Positions 1-5,207 of a stretch of 8,148 bases of DNA are shown here, in pieces; position 1 is the stretch's first letter; every line of letters starts with the position of its first letter. This stretch comes from Firmicutes bacterium UBA1535. GTDB taxonomy: Bacteria > Bacillota > Clostridia > Tissierellales > Sedimentibacteraceae. The notes beneath the pieces are model-generated. The model was not told the origin of the DNA and searched no databases. It saw nothing but the letters and a program-made list of their open reading frames with translations. The stretch spans positions 1 through 8,148 of the forward strand of contig DCPV01000077.1 of assembly GCA_002323775.1 (NCBI GenBank), read 5' to 3'. Both the position numbers and the translations under genes were made by a program.

Positions 1-267
1 TGGTTTTGATTTTGCTTCTCGTGCTTCTTTTGAAAAATAATTATACTCACCTAGCTTGTACAACTCAAATCCAAAGTTTTGAGGATTGTGTGATATATCA
101 GTGTATATTTGATAGAACATATCATGCACTTGTCTAAATGCTTCTTCAAATTCATTAAAGTCCAAGTCCTTTAAAAAATCTTGATGTATCTCGAATTTCT
201 CTGGAACATCAACTAATTCATTGCGACGTATAATTGCCCATTTACTGATTATATAATCATTACTCAT
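1..267 (-). CDS. Unrecognised protein, N-terminal 89 codons (runs off left edge)
   Basis: An open minus-strand frame begins at an ATG at 265-267 and continues without a stop to base 1, so only the first 89 residues are visible. A GGTGG ribosome site lies 7 nt upstream of the ATG. The protein begins MSNDYIISKWAIIRRN and is rich in acidic and aromatic residues (stretches such as DFLKDLDFNEFEEAFRQ); it looks soluble and mostly helical, with no signal peptide or membrane segment. I do not recognise the family and give no function. It is the last gene of the minus-strand cluster, downstream of a GNAT gene with a 165-nt gap. Its start region closely resembles that of the GNAT gene at 433-990. Confidence 0.75.
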   Translation of the reverse strand, partial: MSNDYIISKWAIIRRNELVDVPEKFEIHQDFLKDLDFNEFEEAFRQVHDMFYQIYTDISHNPQNFGFELYKLGEYNYFSKEAREAKSKP

Positions 268-335
268 AATAAATACCACCTTTTTTATATTTCACTGTCT
301 AATATTTTATCCTATTTTTTAAGTTTTTTACTATG

Positions 336-383
336 CTAAGGTTTTTTAACGTAAATACTTATAGAATATGGTTTGTTCGTCAT
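336..383 (-). CDS. Possible 15-residue mini-ORF (leader peptide or gene remnant)
   Basis: In the 165-nt gap between the GNAT gene and the unknown protein, a minus-strand ATG (381-383) follows an AGGAG ribosome site (390-394) by 6 nt and opens a 15-codon frame, MTNKPYSISIYVKKP, ending in TAG. The ribosome site is as good as those of the larger genes, which is the main reason to list it. The peptide matches nothing I know. It could be a leader peptide for the downstream gene, the surviving start of a decayed gene, or chance. No clear terminator hairpin follows it. Confidence 0.3.
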   Translation of the reverse strand: MTNKPYSISIYVKKP

Positions 384-432
384 TTTAATCTCCTATTATA
401 TAAATTTTTCTAATATATATTAATCATTAAAT

Positions 433-990
433 TTATAATATATTCGTTCTATGTTTTGTCCAATATTCATCGTCGGTAAGACCATACATTATTTCATCAA
501 AATGTCTCCCATCAGTATATACTGATTTTCTACGACGACCTTCAACAACTAATCCAAGCTTCTCACAAAGCTTATTTGACGATATATTGTATTCATATAC
601 ATTTGCCTCAAATTTACAACATCTCATTTGACCAAAATAAAACTTTAATATTAGAGATAATGCTTCGTGTGCAAATCCTTTTCTTTGATATTCTGGTTTT
701 ATAAACATTCCGCAGGTAAAAATTCCAATTCGTTTATCAACAATTGATGGAGTTGCCATGCCTACTTTATTGTTGTCATTATCAACCATAATTAAAAAAG
801 GGCTTTCATTATCATTTCCCTTTAAAGATTGATTTAAAGCAAAATCTTTACATGCGTTTAGAGACATTGGAATTCTGATATCTGATTCGTTTTTTTGTAT
901 TGACTCATCTTGTAAAGCCTCAAAAAACAAGTTATAATCATCAGGCTCCATTGCCCTTAGTGTAATATTTTTTCCTTGCCAATAATTCAT
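433..990 (-). CDS. GNAT N-acetyltransferase, RimJ/RimL type
   Basis: A 185-residue protein of normal length for the RimJ/RimL-like branch of the GNAT superfamily, which moves an acetyl group from acetyl-CoA to an amine. The N-terminus (ITLRAMEPDDYNLFFEAL, about 9-26) has the usual first strand and helix. The pyrophosphate-binding motif is QRKGFA at 102-107, following a strand ending MFIKPEY. The segment ANVYEYNISSNKLCEKLG (129-146) and the closing region with YTDGRHFDEIMYGLTDDEY (158-176) are typical of this branch. The substrate cannot be told; members act on ribosomal protein N-termini, antibiotics or small amines. The start is supported by a GGTGG site 7 nt upstream. It follows the DUF1697 gene by 42 nt on the same strand and probably shares its transcript. 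Confidence 0.9.
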   Translation of the reverse strand: MNYWQGKNITLRAMEPDDYNLFFEALQDESIQKNESDIRIPMSLNACKDFALNQSLKGNDNESPFLIMVDNDNNKVGMATPSIVDKRIGIFTCGMFIKPEYQRKGFAHEALSLILKFYFGQMRCCKFEANVYEYNISSNKLCEKLGLVVEGRRRKSVYTDGRHFDEIMYGLTDDEYWTKHRTNIL

Positions 991-1032
991 ATTAATACCA
1001 CCTTTTTATATTTATTCATTCTTAACTATCTT

Positions 1033-1572
1033 TTACTTTAGAAGCTCTAAAAGCTTTTTAGCGGTATTTGAATTTCTTATAGTAACGTTGTTATATGCAG
1101 ATTTGCCAACAATTTTTGCCCATCTCGTTTTAGAAAATGTTTCAATTGGTGCGGACCAAAAAATTACTTGTCCATAATATCCAACCTGCTCATACTCAGG
1201 TTTTGCAATGCCAACTTGCTCAATTATATCTGCTGCGGTAGATGGAGGTATAACAAAAATTGCGTTATTTTTTGATTCAATATCCTTATCCCACCAAATT
1301 GGTGCGTTTTGCAGGGCAGCAGATAAATCCTCAGCAGATATGATTGTAACCAATATACTTAAATTAAATTTATCTTCTATTATAGCTTCACAGTTTTTCC
1401 TAATGTTTTCTTCGTTATCATTGCAAGAGGAAAAAATAACATTTCCACTATTGATATAGGTAACAACATCTTTGTATCCATTATCTTCAAAGGCGGCTTT
1501 TAATTCTGTCATCGATATTTTATTTTTACCGCCAACATTTATACCTCGCAACAATGCAATATACTTTCGCAT
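1033..1572 (-). CDS. DUF1697 family protein
   Basis: A 179-residue protein of the DUF1697 family, whose members are small soluble bacterial proteins of undetermined function. The family hallmarks are all present: LLRGINVGGKNKI at 7-19, TYINSGNVIFSS at 38-49, and the C-terminal block beginning FSKTRWAKIVGKSAYNNV at 146 and ending with IRNSNTAKKLLEL. Length is normal, so the gene looks intact. The start is supported by a GAGG site 9 nt upstream. It lies 78 nt downstream of the AraC-type regulator and 42 nt upstream of a GNAT gene, and has its own candidate promoter at 1613-1641. An 83-codon plus-strand frame inside it is a shadow. Confidence 0.92.
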   Translation of the reverse strand: MRKYIALLRGINVGGKNKISMTELKAAFEDNGYKDVVTYINSGNVIFSSCNDNEENIRKNCEAIIEDKFNLSILVTIISAEDLSAALQNAPIWWDKDIESKNNAIFVIPPSTAADIIEQVGIAKPEYEQVGYYGQVIFWSAPIETFSKTRWAKIVGKSAYNNVTIRNSNTAKKLLELLK

Positions 1573-1612
1573 AAGTTTATCCTCTCATTTTTTATTGAGT
1601 TATATACAATCA

Positions 1613-1641
1613 ATTTTATCACAATAAAGTAATTACCTCAA
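1613..1641 (-). promoter_or_regulatory. Candidate extended -10 promoter for DUF1697-GNAT
   Basis: On the minus strand, TTGAGG (1636-1641) and TAAAAT (1613-1618) are separated by exactly 17 bp, and a TG dinucleotide one base before the -10 makes it an extended -10 element. Transcription would begin near 1606, giving a leader of about 34 nt before the DUF1697 start. This would uncouple the two downstream genes from the AraC-type gene. Confidence 0.55.
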
Positions 1642-1650
1642 GTAGAAATT

Positions 1651-2511
1651 CTAAGGATTGTTTTTGATTGGAACCCATGCTTCAACTACCATTTTTCCAT
1701 CTTCTCTCCAATAGCAGCGTTCTTGCCTAGGTCCTTTTTCCTGATCATATCCTGAGTTTGGAAACCATTCTGTATATATGCGTTTCCAAATTGATCTTAT
1801 ATTATCTTTAGCTGGATTTTCTATTATAAGAGGAAAGCTTGCCCATTTACCCGAGGGAATAGTTAGAGTTTCGAAGTCTTCAGAAACACCACATTTTGGC
1901 ATATCTAAGCATATCATGTATTTTAATGTATCGTCGTCAATATCAGATATTACAGACTTTAATAAGGTTGTTTCGTTACCGTTGCCAGCTTTAACAATAA
2001 GGTTTGTTATTTGATCTTCTTCACATTTATTCCAAAATGCAGGAACAGTTTCATAAGCCTCAGATGCTTTTGTTATCAATGATTTGCCAAAAACTGTAAT
2101 ATCATGTTCTTCAAATATTTGAGGATTTAATTCTTCTATTGCTTCTTTAGAAGGTGTAAAAATAAGGCGTGGATGTGATTTCAATTCGACGCATACATCT
2201 CGTGCTTGTGATGGGAGAATTCCGTGCATTGCTTGAAATGCTCTTGTAAATGAATTTGGTGAAGAATAATTATATTTGTTGGCAATATCTAAAATATTAG
2301 CATTGTTTCTTTGAAGTAAAAAACCTGCAAGCGTTAGTCTTCTACGTCGTATGTATTCATTAAGCGGAATATCAGAAATAAAAGAAAATATACGTGTAAA
2401 AAGATATTCAGAGCAAAATGCCTTACTTGCTGCTACAGTCAAGTCAATTTCACCTGCAAGATTTTCTTCAATATAGTCTATTGCCGCATTCATGCGTTCC
2501 ATCCATTCCAT
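1651..2511 (-). CDS. AraC-family regulator with GyrI-like effector-binding domain
   Basis: A 286-residue transcription factor with the DNA-binding domain first. Residues 8-110 form the paired helix-turn-helix of AraC/MarA/Rob proteins; the second is seen in ILDIANKYNYSSPNSFTRAF (73-92) followed by HGILPSQAR (96-104). Residues about 128-285 form a GyrI-like (AraC effector-binding) domain, recognisable from FEEHDITVFGKSL, the IPSGKWASF strand (218-226) and the YTEWFPNSGY helix (246-255). This architecture matches Rob-like regulators that bind small hydrophobic or cationic ligands and often control drug efflux or self-defence. The start is supported by an AGGCGG site upstream. The DUF1697 and GNAT genes downstream are possible targets, but this is inference. 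Confidence 0.9.
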   Translation of the reverse strand: MEWMERMNAAIDYIEENLAGEIDLTVAASKAFCSEYLFTRIFSFISDIPLNEYIRRRRLTLAGFLLQRNNANILDIANKYNYSSPNSFTRAFQAMHGILPSQARDVCVELKSHPRLIFTPSKEAIEELNPQIFEEHDITVFGKSLITKASEAYETVPAFWNKCEEDQITNLIVKAGNGNETTLLKSVISDIDDDTLKYMICLDMPKCGVSEDFETLTIPSGKWASFPLIIENPAKDNIRSIWKRIYTEWFPNSGYDQEKGPRQERCYWREDGKMVVEAWVPIKNNP

Positions 2512-2542
2512 GGTTATTACCGCCTTTGTTTAATTTTTTTAA

Positions 2543-2548
2543 ATTATA
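2543..2548 (-). promoter_or_regulatory. Candidate -10 box for the AraC-type gene
   Basis: A perfect TATAAT on the minus strand lies 31 nt upstream of the AraC-type start codon, directly after the terminator of the zinc-ribbon gene. No good -35 sits at 16-18 bp (TTGCAC at 2560-2565 is only 11 bp away), so the promoter may be weak or activator-dependent. Confidence 0.4.
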
Positions 2549-2550
2549 GT

Positions 2551-2583
2551 AAAAAGGCGGTGCAATTTTTACACCGGCCTTTA
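2551..2583 (-). terminator. Intrinsic terminator of the zinc-ribbon gene
   Basis: Read on the minus strand, AAAGGCCGGTG pairs with CACCGCCTTT across a 9-nt loop with one bulged base, and the second arm runs into five T residues. The TAA stop of the zinc-ribbon gene lies at the foot of the stem. The hairpin separates that gene from the AraC-type gene. Confidence 0.75.
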
Positions 2584-2730
2584 ATTACCACAATGTTTAC
2601 ATACTTTAATACTGCGTTCGTTTTGAATAGCTGTCCATAATATTTTTACAGATTTTCTGTTGCAAATAGGGCAGGTTCCTCTCCAGTTTAGTATTTTTTT
2701 AGCATTGCTGCCTCGTCTTGGTTTTGACAT
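2581..2730 (-). CDS. Small zinc-ribbon protein, 49 residues
   Basis: A short minus-strand frame of 49 codons plus TAA, starting at ATG 2728-2730. A GGAG site lies upstream with an 11-nt spacer. The N-terminus is basic (MSKPRRGSNAKK), and two CxxC knuckles, CPIC (20-23) and CKHC (44-47), are spaced to bind one zinc as a zinc ribbon. The basic tail plus zinc ribbon resembles small ribosomal proteins or other RNA/DNA-binding mini-proteins, but I cannot assign it to a named family. It is framed by its own promoter (2771-2799) and terminator, so it is a complete single-gene unit. Coding evidence is strong for its size: start signal, paired cysteines, and a terminator directly at the stop. Confidence 0.8.
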   Translation of the reverse strand: MSKPRRGSNAKKILNWRGTCPICNRKSVKILWTAIQNERSIKVCKHCGN

Positions 2731-2754
2731 ATTATTTATATCTCCTTTACAGCT

Positions 2755-2772
2755 CTTGTTGAATAAAACAAG
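2755..2772. repeat. Inverted repeat at the zinc-ribbon transcription start
   Basis: CTTGTT and AACAAG are separated by 6 nt and lie over the predicted transcription start, touching the -10 box. It could be an operator or a small 5' hairpin that stabilises the short mRNA; nothing in the sequence decides between them. Confidence 0.35.
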
Positions 2773-2799
2773 TATATAGATTTTGCTTTATTATGTCTA
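2771..2799 (-). promoter_or_regulatory. Promoter of the zinc-ribbon gene
   Basis: On the minus strand TAGACA (2794-2799) and TATACT (2771-2776) are 17 bp apart, each one mismatch from the sigma-A consensus. Transcription would begin near 2764, about 34 nt upstream of the start codon. Confidence 0.65.
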
Positions 2800-2830
2800 C
2801 GCATTTTATGCACCAAAATGTGTAAAGAGG

Positions 2831-2856
2831 ATTTTATTAAAACATTTTATTAAAAA
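2831..2856. repeat. 13-bp tandem duplication
   Basis: ATTTTATTAAAAC is followed at once by ATTTTATTAAAAA, two copies differing only in the last base. It is AT-only apart from one C and sits upstream of both divergent promoters, where it could act as an UP-like element or be simple slippage. Confidence 0.5.
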
Positions 2857-2965
2857 ACATAAGATTATTCTACCATACTAGAACTGTTGCTTCAAGCAGA
2901 AATTCAAAGTAGTATCTACAAGCATTGATATAAAAAATTTAATTATAAATATTTTAATTATTCTA

Positions 2966-2994
2966 TTGAAATATTTTAAATAATGGTTTATAAT
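2966..2994 (+). promoter_or_regulatory. Strong promoter of the rsgA-GNAT unit
   Basis: TTGAAA (2966-2971) and a perfect TATAAT (2989-2994) are 17 bp apart, the best promoter in the window. Transcription should begin near 3001, which places about 310 nt of leader RNA before the rsgA start codon. The heptamer TAATGGT is repeated with 10-bp spacing across the -10 (2981-2987 and 2991-2997). Confidence 0.8.
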
Positions 2995-3042
2995 GGTAAC
3001 GGAATTATCTTTCCAATTTTATTTACAAAGGAGTGATGAATT

Positions 3043-3078
3043 ATGGCAAAAAATACTAATATGGTGATTTTAAAATAA
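3043..3078 (+). CDS. Leader peptide, 11 codons, upstream of rsgA
   Basis: An ATG at 3043 follows an AAAGGAG ribosome site (3027-3033) by 9 nt and encodes MAKNTNMVILK, then TAA. The ribosome site is strong, and the ORF is the first thing translated on the transcript, about 42 nt from the predicted start. Hairpins and a terminator separate it from rsgA. That is the pattern of the leader peptides of erm, cat, tet and ABC-F resistance genes, where a stalled ribosome reshapes downstream RNA. The peptide lacks the IFVI-type arrest motif of ErmCL, and I know no matching leader. A second ATG at 3036 (MNYGKKY) is only 2 nt from the ribosome site and less likely. Confidence 0.6.
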   Translation: MAKNTNMVILK

Positions 3079-3122
3079 TTTTATATTGTGGGTGCAAAGT
3101 CAATGCTTGATTTTGTGTACCC

Positions 3123-3148
3123 AAACAATGCTTTTTAAGCATTGTTTT
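3123..3148 (+). terminator. Hairpin with T-run in the rsgA leader
   Basis: An 11-bp perfect stem, AAACAATGCTT with AAGCATTGTTT and a TTT loop, ends in four T residues and then AATA. It is AT-rich with a short T-run, so it may be a weak terminator or a pausing or anti-terminator element. Its left arm core CAATGCTT also occurs at 3101-3108. Confidence 0.5.
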
Positions 3149-3267
3149 AATACCCTTTTGTAATACTGTAAAAATATTGAAGATGTTAGGAAAATTAAAA
3201 ACGTTGTAAACAATACTAAAAGCGTTGTTTGTAATGTTAAAAATGTTACTTAATATCTTTAAAACAG

Positions 3268-3292
3268 AACTTGCTTATGGGCAAGTTTTTTT
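3268..3292 (+). terminator. Intrinsic terminator just before rsgA (attenuator)
   Basis: AACTTGC (3268-3274) pairs with GCAAGTT (3281-3287) across a 6-nt loop, and the right arm continues into a run of seven T residues (3286-3292). It lies downstream of a strong promoter and only 21 nt before the rsgA start codon. Its natural job is therefore to stop transcription before rsgA unless an alternative structure forms. Confidence 0.75.
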
Positions 3293-3313
3293 ATGCAAAA
3301 ATTGGAGGAAAAA

Positions 3314-4354
3314 ATGATTAATTTAAACGAATATGGATGGAATTTAGAATATGAGCAGGATATAAAGCAAGGCTTAATACCTGCAAGAGTAGTAGAAGTT
3401 CACAGAGAACTGTATAAGGTTGTTTGTGAGTATGGAGAGGTTAACGCAAGATTAAAAGGAACTTTTTATAAAGAAATAAAATTTGATGATGATATACCTG
3501 TAGTTGGAGATTTTGTATATTTGCAATATAATCAATACGGAGACTCATTAATTGCCAAGTTGTGTAAAAGAAAAAGTAAATTTTCGAGAACAGATTTTTC
3601 TGGTCATGCTGCCGCTTATGTTAAAACAATACATGAACAGGTAATAGCAGCTAATTTTGATTATGTATTTATTGCTGTTTCATTAAACCATGATTTTAAT
3701 ATAAATAGAATAGAAAGATACATCGGTGCTGCAATAGTGAGTGGGGCTGAGCCTGTAATTATACTTACCAAGGCGGATTTAAACAACGAATATGAAAAAT
3801 ATGTCAATGAATTAAAATCGCAGTATGAAGATATAGATATTATTGCTATCAGCTCAAAAACTGGATTTGGCTTGGAAGCTTTAGAAAAATATTTGAACAA
3901 GGGAAAAACTTTAGTGTTTTTGGGCTCATCAGGAGTTGGAAAATCAAGTCTTGTAAATGCTATATCAGGTGAGGAAATCATGAAGGTCAATAGCATAAGA
4001 GATGATGATTCAAAGGGTAGACATACTACTACCCATAGGCAATTGATTATGCTTGCATCTAAAACTATGATAATAGATACTCCTGGTATGAGAGAATTAG
4101 GTATGTGGGATGCCGGAGAAGGAATAAAAAAGACCTTTGATGATATTGAGGAATTAATGGAGCAATGTAAATTTTCAGATTGCTCTCATAAAAGTGAGCC
4201 GGGCTGTGCAATTAAAAAAGCGTTGGAAAATGGAAAACTTGATGAGGATAGATGGAAAAGATATTTGCAACTAATAAGTGAAAATAATTTTGGAAAGCAA
4301 AAGTCAGCTTATACAAAAAGAGAAAAGTTAATAAATAAGATTAAGGGGAGATAG
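3314..4354 (+). CDS. rsgA: RsgA-type ribosome small-subunit-dependent GTPase
   Basis: A 346-residue circularly permuted GTPase that helps late maturation of the 30S ribosomal subunit in the cytoplasm. An OB-fold region (about 20-90) is followed by the permuted G motifs: G4 TKAD (152-155), G5 SSKTG (180-184), G1 GSSGVGKSS (204-212), G2 GRHTTTH (235-241) and G3 DTPGMRELG (255-263). The zinc site comes next, C285, C290, H292, C298, and a basic tail KREKLINKIKGR ends the protein. ATG 3314 is chosen because GGAGG (3304-3308) lies 5 nt upstream; the in-frame ATG at 3293 falls at the end of the terminator T-run. It is longer than B. subtilis YloQ (about 300 residues) and may be a second paralogue. 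Expression is probably controlled by the attenuator leader. Confidence 0.93.
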   Translation: MINLNEYGWNLEYEQDIKQGLIPARVVEVHRELYKVVCEYGEVNARLKGTFYKEIKFDDDIPVVGDFVYLQYNQYGDSLIAKLCKRKSKFSRTDFSGHAAAYVKTIHEQVIAANFDYVFIAVSLNHDFNINRIERYIGAAIVSGAEPVIILTKADLNNEYEKYVNELKSQYEDIDIIAISSKTGFGLEALEKYLNKGKTLVFLGSSGVGKSSLVNAISGEEIMKVNSIRDDDSKGRHTTTHRQLIMLASKTMIIDTPGMRELGMWDAGEGIKKTFDDIEELMEQCKFSDCSHKSEPGCAIKKALENGKLDEDRWKRYLQLISENNFGKQKSAYTKREKLINKIKGR

Positions 4355-4365
4355 GGGTATAAAGT

Positions 4366-5142
4366 ATGATAGAAATATTAAAACCAAATAAAAAAATGAG
4401 AGAACTACTTAGTTTTACACCTTTGCAATATATGATAGATGGGGTAGAAGAAAATCCTAAATTGGCAAAATCATATATAAGTGAAACAGAAGATACATGC
4501 TTTGTTTTACTTGGAGTTTACTTATTTGCAGCTGGAGAAATCACTAAAGAATCTCTTGATTATTTAGACAAACAGATACTAACAGAAAAAGCAAGGAATG
4601 AGTTAGAAATTATTATTGTATTTTATCCAAACGAGGATTGGAAAAATGCAGTAACCAATCTATTTCCTAATAAATACAGTCTATATGAAAGAAGTCTGTA
4701 TCGTATGAAACCAACTAATTTTGACAATGACTATAGCAGTAGTCAAGGAGCAAATATACTAAAAATAACTTCTGAGCTTTTAAACTCTAATGTTGATAAT
4801 ATAAATATGATAATCAATGAAGTTACAACATATGATGATATGGATGATTTTGTAGATAGAGGAGTTGGATTTACACCTGTAATTAACAATAAAGTATGCG
4901 GATTTTGCACCAGTGAATATCCAACAAAAACTGAATTGGCAATCGGTATTGAAGTATTAAAAGAATATCAGAAGCAAGGTATAGCAAAGGATATGACAAA
5001 GATGCTGTTAAATGAAGCTTATAAAAAAAATATTACAGTAAATTGGGAATGTTGGAAAAACAATATAGCATCAGCTAAAACAGCAATGTCCTGTGGTTTT
5101 GAAAAGGTAGCAGATTATCCAGTAATTTTTGTTGAATTATAA
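4366..5142 (+). CDS. GNAT acetyltransferase, ZmaR-like (GNAT_acetyltran family)
   Basis: A 258-residue protein with a long N-terminal domain (about 1-120) and a C-terminal GNAT fold. The acetyl-CoA site is seen in IGIEVLKEYQKQGIAKDM (193-210), and the end of the fold in NWECWKNNIASAKTAMSCGF (226-245). This two-part layout and the W-x-C-x3-N-x2-S block fit the GNAT_acetyltran family, which includes the zwittermicin A resistance enzyme ZmaR; the match is from memory and no substrate can be assigned. It begins 11 nt after the rsgA stop, with a purine-rich GGGG site between, so the two genes are almost certainly co-transcribed and share the attenuator. A perfect terminator follows 10 nt after its stop. 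A self-protection role is inference. Confidence 0.85.
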   Translation: MIEILKPNKKMRELLSFTPLQYMIDGVEENPKLAKSYISETEDTCFVLLGVYLFAAGEITKESLDYLDKQILTEKARNELEIIIVFYPNEDWKNAVTNLFPNKYSLYERSLYRMKPTNFDNDYSSSQGANILKITSELLNSNVDNINMIINEVTTYDDMDDFVDRGVGFTPVINNKVCGFCTSEYPTKTELAIGIEVLKEYQKQGIAKDMTKMLLNEAYKKNITVNWECWKNNIASAKTAMSCGFEKVADYPVIFVEL

Positions 5143-5152
5143 GTACTAATTA

Positions 5153-5196
5153 AAAACACCTGTGATTTTATTTTATATTAAAATCACAGGTGTTTT
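5153..5196. terminator. Bidirectional 18-bp intrinsic terminator
   Basis: AAAACACCTGTGATTTTA and its perfect reverse complement flank an 8-nt loop, with A-rich left and T-rich right ends, so it works on both strands. It ends the rsgA-GNAT transcript from the left and the minus-strand zinc-ribbon membrane gene from the right. Confidence 0.93.
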
Positions 5197-5207
5197 ATAT
5201 TAAATTT

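Larger units (their letters stand above)
2731..3042. other. Divergent intergenic region with two promoters
   Basis: This gap of about 310 bp separates the minus-strand zinc-ribbon gene from the plus-strand rsgA leader. It holds the minus promoter (2771-2799), an inverted repeat (2755-2772), a 13-bp tandem duplication (2831-2856) and the plus promoter (2966-2994). Between 2857 and 2960 I see only AT-rich sequence and no ORF with a ribosome site. Confidence 0.7.
3079..3292 (+). promoter_or_regulatory. Structured attenuator leader RNA of rsgA
   Basis: This 214-nt segment between the leader peptide and rsgA has no gene but much inverted-repeat structure. Pairings found by eye are GGGT/ACCC (3090-3093 with 3119-3122, with inner TCAA/TTGA), AAACAATGCTT/AAGCATTGTTT (3123-3147), AAACAATACT/AGCGTTGTTT with a mismatch and a wobble (3208-3230), a 12-bp stem 3177-3188 with 3251-3262 containing two G-U pairs, and the terminator 3268-3292. 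TGTTTTAA (3143-3150) is complementary to TTAAAACA (3259-3266), so the second hairpin's 3' arm can pair with sequence at the terminator base. These pairings are partly exclusive, as expected of an attenuator. No energies were computed. Confidence 0.6.

Noticed and set aside
3164..3253. Open plus-strand frame in the rsgA leader, ending NVKNVT
   Set aside because: It has no ATG, GTG or TTG start with a ribosome site and its repeated valine/asparagine codons follow from the repeats of the RNA structure.
3079..3292. T-box or known metabolite riboswitch upstream of rsgA
   Set aside because: I could not find a T-box TGGNACC-type motif or the conserved core of a common riboswitch; a translated leader peptide fits better.
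3293..3313. Longer rsgA start at ATG 3293
   Set aside because: This ATG overlaps the end of the terminator T-run and has no ribosome site, while ATG 3314 has GGAGG 5 nt upstream and begins with the family-like sequence MINLNEYGW.
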